The translations under genes and the position numbers were made by a program. The notes under the pieces are model-generated. The model did not search any database, was not told the origin of the DNA, and saw only the letters and a list, made by a program, of their open reading frames with translations. DNA of 64,000 bases, from the NCBI GenBank assembly GCA_965216195.1, contig OZ244151.1:496001-560000 (forward strand), given 5' to 3'. Of this stretch, positions 50,126-57,955 are shown in pieces; position 1 is the first letter of the stretch, and the number at the start of each line of letters is the position of its first letter. The stretch is from Aridibacter sp965216195. Its GTDB lineage: Bacteria; Acidobacteriota; Blastocatellia; Pyrinomonadales; Pyrinomonadaceae.

Positions 50126-51517
50126 ATGTTTAGACACGTAAAAAACATACATTTTATAGGGATTGGCGGCATCGGTATGTCCGGCATCGCCGAGGTTTTG
50201 TGCAACCTCAAATTCAATGTCACCGGTTCGGATATGAACCGCTCAAAAAACACTCAGCGGCTCGAGACGCTTTTCGACATAAAGATTTTTGAAGGTCACG
50301 CGGAAGAAAATATCGGGGATGCACAGGTTGTCGTTTATTCGTCAGCAATCAAGGAAGAGAATCCAGAGATTCAGGCAGCACGCGAAAAGAAAATTCCGAT
50401 AATACCGCGTGCGGAAATGCTCGCGGAGTTGATGACTCTCAAACCTTATTCCGTCGCGGTTTCCGGTTCTCACGGAAAAACCTCGACAACCTCTATGGTT
50501 GCTACGGTTTTAGGGCACGCAGGGGTCGATCCGACGACGGTTGTAGGAGGCGTTGTTGAAACACTTGGCTCGAATGCGAAACTTGGCGCCAGCGATTGGT
50601 TTGTAACCGAGGCTGACGAGAGTGACCGTTCATTCCTGATGCTCTATCCGACGATTGCTGTCGTCACAAACATCGATCGCGAACACATGGAATCCTACAA
50701 AGGAATGGAAGACGTAGTTCAATGTTTTACGGATTTTGCAAATAAAGTTCCGTTTTATGGCGCCACGATAATTTGCCTTGATGATCCGAACGTGCAATCG
50801 ATTATACCGGACATTAAACGACGTATTGTTACCTACGGATTCAGCAAACAGGCGGATATTTCTGCGCACGATATTTCGTTTAGTGAAGACTTTGGCTCAA
50901 CATTTACAGTCTTTAAGGGCGAAGAGGAGCTCGGAAAAGTCGAGATGCCCGCGCCTGGCAAGCATAATGTTTACAACGCCTTAGCTGCGATTGCTGTTTC
51001 GCTCGAACTTGAAGTTCCATTTGATGAAATTGCGGGAGCTTTCGCAACCTTTAAGAACGCCAATCGTCGTTTTCAATATAAAGGCGAAGTAAACGACATT
51101 AAAGTTTTTGATGACTATGGGCATCACCCGACCGAGATCTTGGCAACTCTTTCCGCAGCGAAAAACAGCTCGGGTGAACGACGAATTGTAGTCGTATTTC
51201 AGCCTCATAGATATTCCCGTACTCGAGATCTCATGGAAGATTTCGCGACGGCGTTTAACAACGCTGACGTTGCATATTTACTAGATATTTACCCGGCAAG
51301 CGAAAAGCCCATTGAAGGAATCACGGCTGAAATTTTAACTGAGAAGATTGAAGAATTCGGACACAAAAACGTGAACTACATTGGTGGGGTTGAGACCGCG
51401 GCAAAAAAAGTGGTTTCAGAGCTCGAACCCAATGATTTGGTTATAACACTTGGAGCGGGAAGCATTACAAAGCTTTCCGATGAAATTCTAGAACTATTAA
51501 AGGAGCAGCATGGCTAG
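50126..51517 (+). CDS. murC: UDP-MurNAc:L-Ala ligase MurC
   Basis: 463 residues. G-I-G-G-I-G-M-S-G-I near the start, P-loop V-S-G-S-H-G-K-T-S-T-T, T-E-A-D-E-S-D near residue 170, and V-F-D-D-Y-G-H-H-P-T-E are MurC-specific. It adds L-Ala to UDP-MurNAc. Its end overlaps ftsQ by 8 bases. The usual next genes murB and ddl are not present. Confidence 0.96.
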   Translation: MFRHVKNIHFIGIGGIGMSGIAEVLCNLKFNVTGSDMNRSKNTQRLETLFDIKIFEGHAEENIGDAQVVVYSSAIKEENPEIQAAREKKIPIIPRAEMLAELMTLKPYSVAVSGSHGKTSTTSMVATVLGHAGVDPTTVVGGVVETLGSNAKLGASDWFVTEADESDRSFLMLYPTIAVVTNIDREHMESYKGMEDVVQCFTDFANKVPFYGATIICLDDPNVQSIIPDIKRRIVTYGFSKQADISAHDISFSEDFGSTFTVFKGEEELGKVEMPAPGKHNVYNALAAIAVSLELEVPFDEIAGAFATFKNANRRFQYKGEVNDIKVFDDYGHHPTEILATLSAAKNSSGERRIVVVFQPHRYSRTRDLMEDFATAFNNADVAYLLDIYPASEKPIEGITAEILTEKIEEFGHKNVNYIGGVETAAKKVVSELEPNDLVITLGAGSITKLSDEILELLKEQHG

Positions 51518-52334
51518 AAAAAGAAGAACTACAAGTCGCAAAACCGGAACCGCAGCAAAACCCAGAAGACGTACGAGTCGGAAAAAGAGTAAAAACCGGC
51601 TGGCGAATTTCGTGGTGCCGCTGTTTTTCATTTTTTGTCTTTTATTTTGCCTTGGGTTTTTAACCTTCATGGGTTACCGCAGCGCTACTGCATCTTCGTT
51701 TTTCGACCTGGATGCGGTTGCCGTAAGAGGTGTCGCTCGAACCTCGCGAGGAGATATTGAAGATATCGTCAGACGAAATAGCATTCAAACCGGTGTATGG
51801 AATGCGAACATCAATCGAATCAAGAGAGAAGTTGAGGAACTCCGGTTTGTTCAGGCTGCCAGCGTTTCACGTGTTTTACCCAATAAAGTAAGGGTGATCG
51901 TGAAGGAACGCATTCCGAAAGCGATAGCGAGAATCGGAAAAAAAGACTACTGGGTAGACGAAGAGGCCAGGATTTTGAGCCGTGTTTCAAGCTCCGACAA
52001 CCGATACGCATTTACGATGTTTGGTTGGGACGATAGTGAATCGATCGATGCCCTTGAAGAAAATAAAAAGCGTGTGGCGCTCTTCTCTCAACTTCGCAAA
52101 GAATGGCGGAAGTATGATTTGGCGAGTCGTGTGAAGGCGATCGACCTTTCTGATTTACGACACCCGAGGGCAATTGTTCTGGATTCCGGAGAGCCCGTAA
52201 CGATCCATCTTGGAAAAGAAGATTATCGAAATGCTCTGCAGCGCGGGTTGGAAAATATTGCCGGGCGCGGTAAACAGGTTGAATCGATCATCATGAGCGG
52301 TGCTCAACCCGTGATCGAGTATCGAGATTCTTAA
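51510..52334 (+). CDS. ftsQ: Cell-division protein FtsQ (POTRA domain)
   Basis: 274 residues. The cytoplasmic start is strongly basic (~1-30). A transmembrane helix (~31-53) leads to a POTRA domain beginning F-F-D-L-D-A-V-A-V-R-G and V-L-P-N-K-V-R-V-I-V-K-E-R-I-P-K-A, then the FtsQ beta domain with Y-W-V-D-E-E-A-R-I-L. It recruits FtsL/FtsB to the septum. AAAGGAGCAGC precedes the ATG inside the end of murC. Confidence 0.92.
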   Translation: MARKRRTTSRKTGTAAKPRRRTSRKKSKNRLANFVVPLFFIFCLLFCLGFLTFMGYRSATASSFFDLDAVAVRGVARTSRGDIEDIVRRNSIQTGVWNANINRIKREVEELRFVQAASVSRVLPNKVRVIVKERIPKAIARIGKKDYWVDEEARILSRVSSSDNRYAFTMFGWDDSESIDALEENKKRVALFSQLRKEWRKYDLASRVKAIDLSDLRHPRAIVLDSGEPVTIHLGKEDYRNALQRGLENIAGRGKQVESIIMSGAQPVIEYRDS

Positions 52335-52360
52335 AGGAGCCCCAGAAGACAGGTAAACTT

Positions 52361-53602
52361 ATGATAAACCAGTCAATACAAGCTGTTGGGTTGGATATCG
52401 GCACAAGTCGAGTGCGCTGCGTGATCGGCGAACCGGAAGACAATGGGAAGATGAACATCGTTGGATTCGGCGAGAGCGAATCGAAAGGGCTGCGCCGCGG
52501 CATTGTGACAACGACAAATTCAGTCGTCGAATCCGTGAAAAAGGCGGTCGATGATGCCGAACGCCGAAGTGGCTTAGAAATCCAAATGGCGACTGTGAAT
52601 TTCTCCGGCGAACATCTACAAGGAGAAAACAAAAGTGGAGTAGTAGCGGTTGCCGGAGCGGGACGCGAAATTGTCGAGGAAGACGTCGAGCGCGCAATTG
52701 ATTCGGCGAGCGCGATTCAGCTTCCAACCGGTTGGGAAATTGTAGACCGTCTACCACAGGAATTTATCATCGATGGGCAGGACGGAATTATCGAGCCGGT
52801 CGGGATGCGTGGCGCGCGTCTCGAAGCGCTTGTACATGTTGTGACGAGTCCGAGTGCGGGGCGCCAAAATATCGTTAAAGCGATTCACAATTCAGGTTTA
52901 GAGGTTGAGCAAATCATTCTCGAACCACTCGCCGCTGCGGCAAGCACACTCTCCGATGAGGATCGCGAATACGGTTGTGCCCTTGTAAACATTGGCGCTG
53001 AGATTACCAGCATGATGATTTTCGGGCGTGGTGCTGTGCAGCACAGTGCGGTATTTCCGTTTGGTGGAATGAATTTCACGAAGGACATTGCGACCGGGCT
53101 TCGGGTTTCGATACCGGAGGCGGAGCGTATTAAAAAAGACGTTGGCTGCGTGGCAAACTACCTCATGGATGAGGAGGAAAAACAGGAAATTATTGAGATT
53201 ACACCCGTTGGCAGAACGGAAACGCGAGAGCTGACGAAGGAGATTTTATGCGACGTTCTCCAACCGAGAGCTGTTGAGTTGCTCCAGCATATAGCAGCTG
53301 AGGTTGCGAGGGTCGAGGCACAGATTTCGAGTGGAGTCGTTTTAACGGGCGGAAGCGCTTCGATCAAGGGAATAGTAGAAACCGCCGAACAAGTTTTTGA
53401 TACGCCTACGCGGGTCGGTCTACCGCGGCAGGATTTATTGGGAGGGCTTGCAGATGAGCTCGATAGTCCGGCTTGGGCAGCAAGCACGGGACTCGCCTTG
53501 ACTTCGCTGACCTCCCAAATTAGGGAAGCAAATGCAGATGATAGGTCGCCTACAGAAAGGGTGGCGAAGTGGTTTGAAAATTTTCGTGGAAAATTTCGAT
53601 AA
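52361..53602 (+). CDS. ftsA: Cell-division actin-like protein FtsA
   Basis: 413 residues. The actin-fold phosphate loops are V-G-L-D-I-G-T-S-R-V near the start and L-V-N-I-G-A-E-I-T near 208. The FtsA-specific 1C region (~85-165) and G-G-S-A-S-I-K-G near residue 330 are present. The C-terminal amphipathic helix (W-F-E-N-F-R-G-K-F) anchors it to the membrane and tethers FtsZ. Confidence 0.95.
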   Translation: MINQSIQAVGLDIGTSRVRCVIGEPEDNGKMNIVGFGESESKGLRRGIVTTTNSVVESVKKAVDDAERRSGLEIQMATVNFSGEHLQGENKSGVVAVAGAGREIVEEDVERAIDSASAIQLPTGWEIVDRLPQEFIIDGQDGIIEPVGMRGARLEALVHVVTSPSAGRQNIVKAIHNSGLEVEQIILEPLAAAASTLSDEDREYGCALVNIGAEITSMMIFGRGAVQHSAVFPFGGMNFTKDIATGLRVSIPEAERIKKDVGCVANYLMDEEEKQEIIEITPVGRTETRELTKEILCDVLQPRAVELLQHIAAEVARVEAQISSGVVLTGGSASIKGIVETAEQVFDTPTRVGLPRQDLLGGLADELDSPAWAASTGLALTSLTSQIREANADDRSPTERVAKWFENFRGKFR

Positions 53603-53749
53603 AATTGACGTGTCGATTTGGTTTTTAACCCCCATTCGTTGTATGCTTAGCAACCAAAAGCACTACATATAGTTGAACGGGCAAAAATCACATTTTCCCC
53701 AACGCACCACGAGATTTTTATTAAAATTGAATAAAAGGAAGCATTAATA

Positions 53750-54916
53750 ATGAATACGGAAAGTCTTCAAAACGGGAAAAAATTGGAAATATTTCTGGAT
53801 GAACCGCCGATAACAGGCGCTAGAATTAAGGTTATTGGAGTTGGCGGCGGCGGCGGAAACGCTGTAAACCGAATGATCGAAGCTGGGGTCCAGAACGTAG
53901 AATTTATCGTCGCAAATACTGACCTGCAGGCGCTTAATGATTCTAACGCGTCGGTAAAAATCCAACTTGGCAGCGACCTTACGCGAGGTCTTGGAGCGGG
54001 TGCTGATCCGAATGTTGGACGCAATGCGGCGCTTGAAGATACCGAGAAGATCATGGACGTTATTGAAGGCTCGGACATGGTTTTTGTCACAACCGGACTC
54101 GGTGGCGGAACGGGAACTGGTGCGGCACCGGTGATTGCTGCACTAGCAACCGAAATGGGTGCCTTGACGGTAGCCGTTGTAACTAAGCCGTTTTCCGTAG
54201 AAGGCAAGAAGCGTATGAGCCAGGCAGAGAAGGGCTTGGCTGAGCTACGCGGATGTGTAGATACAATTATCACGATCCCTAATTCAAAACTGAAAGAAGT
54301 CGAAGAGCAGATTACGATTAAAGAAGCTTTCCAGCGTGCCGACGATATATTGCTCCAAGCTGTTCAGGGAATAAGTGATTTGATAACGATTCCGGGAATC
54401 ATAAACCTGGACTTTGCCGATGTGAAATCTGTTATGAAGGGGATGGGCGTTGCGCTTATGGGTATTGGTCGTGCGAAAGGTGAAGGCGCGGCGATTCAAG
54501 CGATGCGAAATGCAATTGATTCCAAACTGCTCGAAGAAAATTCAATCAAGGGAGCCAAGGGCGCGCTTATAAATATTACCGGTTCGGAAAACACTCCGCT
54601 TAACGAAATCGAAGAGGCGATCGCACTTGTTCATAACGAAGCCGATGAAAATGCAAACATCATTTTTGGTACTGTTTATAACGAACAAATCGAGAGTGAG
54701 GTTAAGATCACGGTAATCGCTACCGGTTTCGAACACCAGATTGCTTCGAACAATATTAGCGAAGAAACGGTTGCAGAAGCGCGCGCCGTTGCGCAAACTT
54801 ACGGAACTCGACAGGCGTCCGCTCCTGCTACGGCTCCAAACGCTGCACCCTCGGATGAGGATAGTGAGGAAGAGGACCTTGAGGTTCCAACATTTATTCG
54901 ACGTCAGGCTGACTAG
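53750..54916 (+). CDS. ftsZ: Cell-division tubulin homologue FtsZ
   Basis: 388 residues. G-V-G-G-G-G-G-N-A-V-N-R-M near residue 27, the tubulin signature G-L-G-G-G-T-G-T-G-A-A-P, and the T7 loop N-L-D-F-A-D-V are intact. The linker (~330-372) is short, and the end E-V-P-T-F-I-R-R-Q is the conserved peptide that binds FtsA. The SD AAAGGAAG precedes the ATG. The 147-base gap before it probably holds its own promoter, but none is clear. Confidence 0.98.
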   Translation: MNTESLQNGKKLEIFLDEPPITGARIKVIGVGGGGGNAVNRMIEAGVQNVEFIVANTDLQALNDSNASVKIQLGSDLTRGLGAGADPNVGRNAALEDTEKIMDVIEGSDMVFVTTGLGGGTGTGAAPVIAALATEMGALTVAVVTKPFSVEGKKRMSQAEKGLAELRGCVDTIITIPNSKLKEVEEQITIKEAFQRADDILLQAVQGISDLITIPGIINLDFADVKSVMKGMGVALMGIGRAKGEGAAIQAMRNAIDSKLLEENSIKGAKGALINITGSENTPLNEIEEAIALVHNEADENANIIFGTVYNEQIESEVKITVIATGFEHQIASNNISEETVAEARAVAQTYGTRQASAPATAPNAAPSDEDSEEEDLEVPTFIRRQAD

Positions 54917-55063
54917 TTTGTTCAGCCTTGGCGCTTGTTTTTGCCTACGATCAATCTGATCAAATCCCCCGAATTCTGGTTAAATCCACCTATCTCTCCG
55001 GATATTGCTCCGATTATTTGCCTTAAATGTTGAAACGATCTCATATCGGGATATAGTAGTTTT

Positions 55064-56110
55064 GTGAAAAAGACCGGGGCTGAAAATAACTTCGACGAGA
55101 AGAAAGAGTTAAAAAATCGACCGCGAGTCGGGATAACGATGGGGGATCCGGCGGGGATTGGTCCTGAAGTAGTTGTTAAGGCTTTGACCGATCGAGCACT
55201 CTTTGAAGTTGCTGATTTATTGGTGATTGGAGATCTCGCATTATTGAATCGCGTTGCGAAAGGAGTGGGCGCACAAGTCAAGTTTTTTGATTCTCGTGAG
55301 ATCAGCGACGTAGGTAAAAACGAGGCGGTTCCGGTTTTTGATTTAGAGAATCTTGCACAGGATTATTCAGATGGCGCCGAATCTGGAGTTGCGGGAAAGG
55401 CGTCGGTCGAATATATCGAGAAGGCCGTAGATCTTTGGAAAGAAGGAAAAATCGATGCAATTACTACAGCACCGATTAACAAGAAAGCAATAGCGATGGG
55501 CGGGTATGATTATCCCGGTCACACTGAGATGCTTGCGAAATTGACCGAAACAGAAGATTTTGCAATGAGTTTTTTTGCCAACGACATGTGTGTGGTGTTG
55601 CTTTCGACCCATGTTTCGTTAAAAAAGGCGATTGAGTTGGTAAAGAAGGAAAATCTTGTTGAGTTGATAAAATTCACAAATGTTCAATTGGAGGCATTGT
55701 TAAAGAAGAAAGTAAGAATCGCTGTTGCCGGCGTAAACCCGCACGCTTCCGAAGACGGACTTTTTGGAACCGAGGAGGAGAAGGAAATTCTTCCGGCCAT
55801 ACGGGAATGCCGCAAACGGTTTGGCATCGATGTTTCGGGTCCGTTTTCAGCCGATACGATATTTCTTAGAGGTTTTCAAGGAGAATTTGATTCAGTTATT
55901 TCCTGTTATCATGATCAAGCCACGGTTGCAGTTAAGTGTTTGTCGTTTGGAGCATCGGTAAATGTCACGCTTGGTCTTCCTCTAATTAGAACCTCTGTGG
56001 ATCACGGAACTGCCTTCGATATTGCCGGCAAAAACATGGCAGATGCATCAAGCATGAATGTGGCGATAAAATTGGCCGGAAAGTTAGCCGGAATTCGTAA
56101 TCATTCTTGA
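55064..56110 (+). CDS. pdxA: 4-hydroxythreonine-4-phosphate dehydrogenase PdxA
   Basis: 348 residues. T-M-G-D-P-A-G-I-G-P-E near residue 27, T-A-P-I-N-K, P-G-H-T-E-M-L-A, N-P-H-A-S-E-D and G-P-F-S-A-D-T cover the metal and substrate sites of PdxA. It makes the amino-ketone used for pyridoxal phosphate. The start is a GTG with an N-terminal ~20-residue charged lead. It appears to be outside the dcw cluster, 147 bases after ftsZ. Confidence 0.95.
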   Translation: MKKTGAENNFDEKKELKNRPRVGITMGDPAGIGPEVVVKALTDRALFEVADLLVIGDLALLNRVAKGVGAQVKFFDSREISDVGKNEAVPVFDLENLAQDYSDGAESGVAGKASVEYIEKAVDLWKEGKIDAITTAPINKKAIAMGGYDYPGHTEMLAKLTETEDFAMSFFANDMCVVLLSTHVSLKKAIELVKKENLVELIKFTNVQLEALLKKKVRIAVAGVNPHASEDGLFGTEEEKEILPAIRECRKRFGIDVSGPFSADTIFLRGFQGEFDSVISCYHDQATVAVKCLSFGASVNVTLGLPLIRTSVDHGTAFDIAGKNMADASSMNVAIKLAGKLAGIRNHS

Positions 56111-56152
56111 AAATCTGATAGTATATATTTTTTGATTTAGGGGAGACCGCTA

Positions 56153-56560
56153 ATGAGTGAGGAAAACGTAGAAAACAAAGGAAACGTACTAGTAGCAGAC
56201 GATGATCCAGCTATACTGCGGCTCGTAAAAGCGATTGTAGAGAAGGAAGGCTACGAGGTGATACCGGCCCGCGACGGGAAAGAAGCCTATAAATTGCTGC
56301 AAGACAACGGACATTTTGCTGCCGCGATTTTTGACGTCGTAATGCCTTATATACAAGGTACGGAACTTGTAAAATTTATGCAGTCGGAAAATGCGCTTAA
56401 GAATATTCCCGTAATAATGATGACGGCGGAGCAAAACCCTAAGTTATCGTCGGATAGCTTTACCGCGGGAGCTATTGCATTTCTACCAAAGCCGTTTACG
56501 GCGGCTCAGCTAAAAACAATGCTTCAGATGTTTGGAAAGAAAAGGAAAGAAGAAGATTAA
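56153..56560 (+). CDS. Single-domain response regulator (CheY-like)
   Basis: 135 residues, receiver domain only. Acid pair A-D-D-D-P near residue 17, phosphoacceptor Asp in A-I-F-D-V-V-M-P near 60, and conserved Thr/Lys in M-M-T-A-E and L-P-K-P-F. No output domain. The SD AGGGGAG precedes the ATG. It probably works with the longer regulator 60 bases downstream; no histidine kinase is nearby. Confidence 0.93.
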   Translation: MSEENVENKGNVLVADDDPAILRLVKAIVEKEGYEVIPARDGKEAYKLLQDNGHFAAAIFDVVMPYIQGTELVKFMQSENALKNIPVIMMTAEQNPKLSSDSFTAGAIAFLPKPFTAAQLKTMLQMFGKKRKEED

Positions 56561-56619
56561 GGTAGATTTCATAGATAGGAATTATACGACCCCCTCAATA
56601 GACGGATAAGGAGCGAAAT

Positions 56620-57858
56620 GTGGCAAAACGTAAACTGCTTTTAGCAGACGACTCAATTACGATACAAAAGGTTGTAAATTTGACCTTCGCCGATGAGGGC
56701 ATCGAAGTGATTTCGGTGGGCGATGGGAATTCCGCAATGGATAAGATTCGAGAGGAATCACCTGACATAGTCTTAGCTGATGTCAATATGCCGGGGCTTA
56801 ATGGATACGAGGTCTGCGAGAAAATAAAAACATCGGAACACAGCTCTAATACGCCGGTGATTTTGCTCGTAGGTTCTTTTGAACCATTTGATACGGTAGA
56901 AGCCGATCGAGTCGGTGCGGACGAGCATTTGACAAAGCCATTTCAGTCGATTAGCCAATTGGTTAATACTGTAGCCGTACTTATAAACTCTCAAGATGCC
57001 GAATCCGACTCGGAAAAGAACGAGGAGCTTTCTGCGGCCGCGACACCAGGTGGCGGTGCTGCTCCTTCTGTTAATCCTACTTCGAGTTTTTCTGATTTTT
57101 CAGAACCGAGTTTGGACGATGAAATGATTCAAACGGATCAGATCGGAAGTGTTCCGGTTGATGATATGTCGAAATTTGGGGCGCTCGATACAGATGAACC
57201 GGGGGGGGGCGATACGGAATCCGAAAATCCCGGACAATTTGAGATGAAGACCGAGACTGCTTTTTCACCGGAACGGGAAGGCGATACAGGAGAATTTGCA
57301 ATTGTAGAGGATTCCGAAGAGCCAATCGGGGAACGTGATCAGGATACTGATTCCACTTTTGAGCCGGAAGATAGTTCAAATGACTTTGCTTTTATTTCAA
57401 ACGATGAATCAACCGAGGAACCATCGACTGAGGCGGTCGAAACAATCTCCGGTGGTGAAACCGAGCTAGAACTCGATGAGCTAAATCTGCTTGAGCTTTC
57501 GTTTGATGATAAAGATGGCGAGATTGATTTGGGAATTGATGTTAGCGACGATGATGAAGTCGAGTCGGTTGAGACGCCTGACGAAGGTGACTATGAAACT
57601 GGTTTTGCATTCCAAAATGCAGAAAGCGAGGAGATTGAAAAACCGGAACCCCCGGTGTCCGATCCCGTAGAGACGGGGGCTGACGCTGAGGAAGAGCGAT
57701 CGATCGAGGGGGTTTCACCGGAATTGATTGATGAGATTTCGAAGCGAGTGGTCGAACGACTTTCTGAGAATGCGATCAGAGATATTGCAGGTGAGTTTGT
57801 GCCCTTGATCGCCGAGCGCGTGGTGAGAGAAGTGGCGGAGGAGAAGCTCAAAGACTAA
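56620..57858 (+). CDS. Response regulator with long acidic linker and C-terminal helix
   Basis: 412 residues with a GTG start. The receiver domain (~1-125) has L-L-A-D-D-S-I-T-I-Q-K, V-L-A-D-V-N-M-P with the phosphoacceptor Asp, and T-K-P-F. Residues ~130-355 are Glu/Asp/Ser-rich low complexity. The final ~50 residues (S-P-E-L-I-D-E-I-S-K-R-V-V-E-R-L) form an amphipathic helix pair seen in similar regulators of acidobacteria and myxobacteria. There is no DNA-binding domain, so output is by protein contact. A nine-G tract at 57201-57209 lies in the linker and could slip. A terminator follows. Confidence 0.85.
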   Translation: MAKRKLLLADDSITIQKVVNLTFADEGIEVISVGDGNSAMDKIREESPDIVLADVNMPGLNGYEVCEKIKTSEHSSNTPVILLVGSFEPFDTVEADRVGADEHLTKPFQSISQLVNTVAVLINSQDAESDSEKNEELSAAATPGGGAAPSVNPTSSFSDFSEPSLDDEMIQTDQIGSVPVDDMSKFGALDTDEPGGGDTESENPGQFEMKTETAFSPEREGDTGEFAIVEDSEEPIGERDQDTDSTFEPEDSSNDFAFISNDESTEEPSTEAVETISGGETELELDELNLLELSFDDKDGEIDLGIDVSDDDEVESVETPDEGDYETGFAFQNAESEEIEKPEPPVSDPVETGADAEEERSIEGVSPELIDEISKRVVERLSENAIRDIAGEFVPLIAERVVREVAEEKLKD

Positions 57859-57883
57859 GACTTACATTATTTTATTGAGGTAA

Positions 57884-57915
57884 AGGTTAGTTTTCTAAGG
57901 GATGAAAACTAACCT
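57884..57915 (+). terminator. Rho-independent terminator
   Basis: AGGTTAGTTTTC (57884-57895) and GAAAACTAACCT (57904-57915) form a 12-base stem, followed by CTTTTACTTT. It lies 26 bases after the response regulator stop and before valS. Confidence 0.85.
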
Positions 57916-57955
57916 CTTTTACTTTAGAATACCTTAACTTTTTTACGTTACGATT

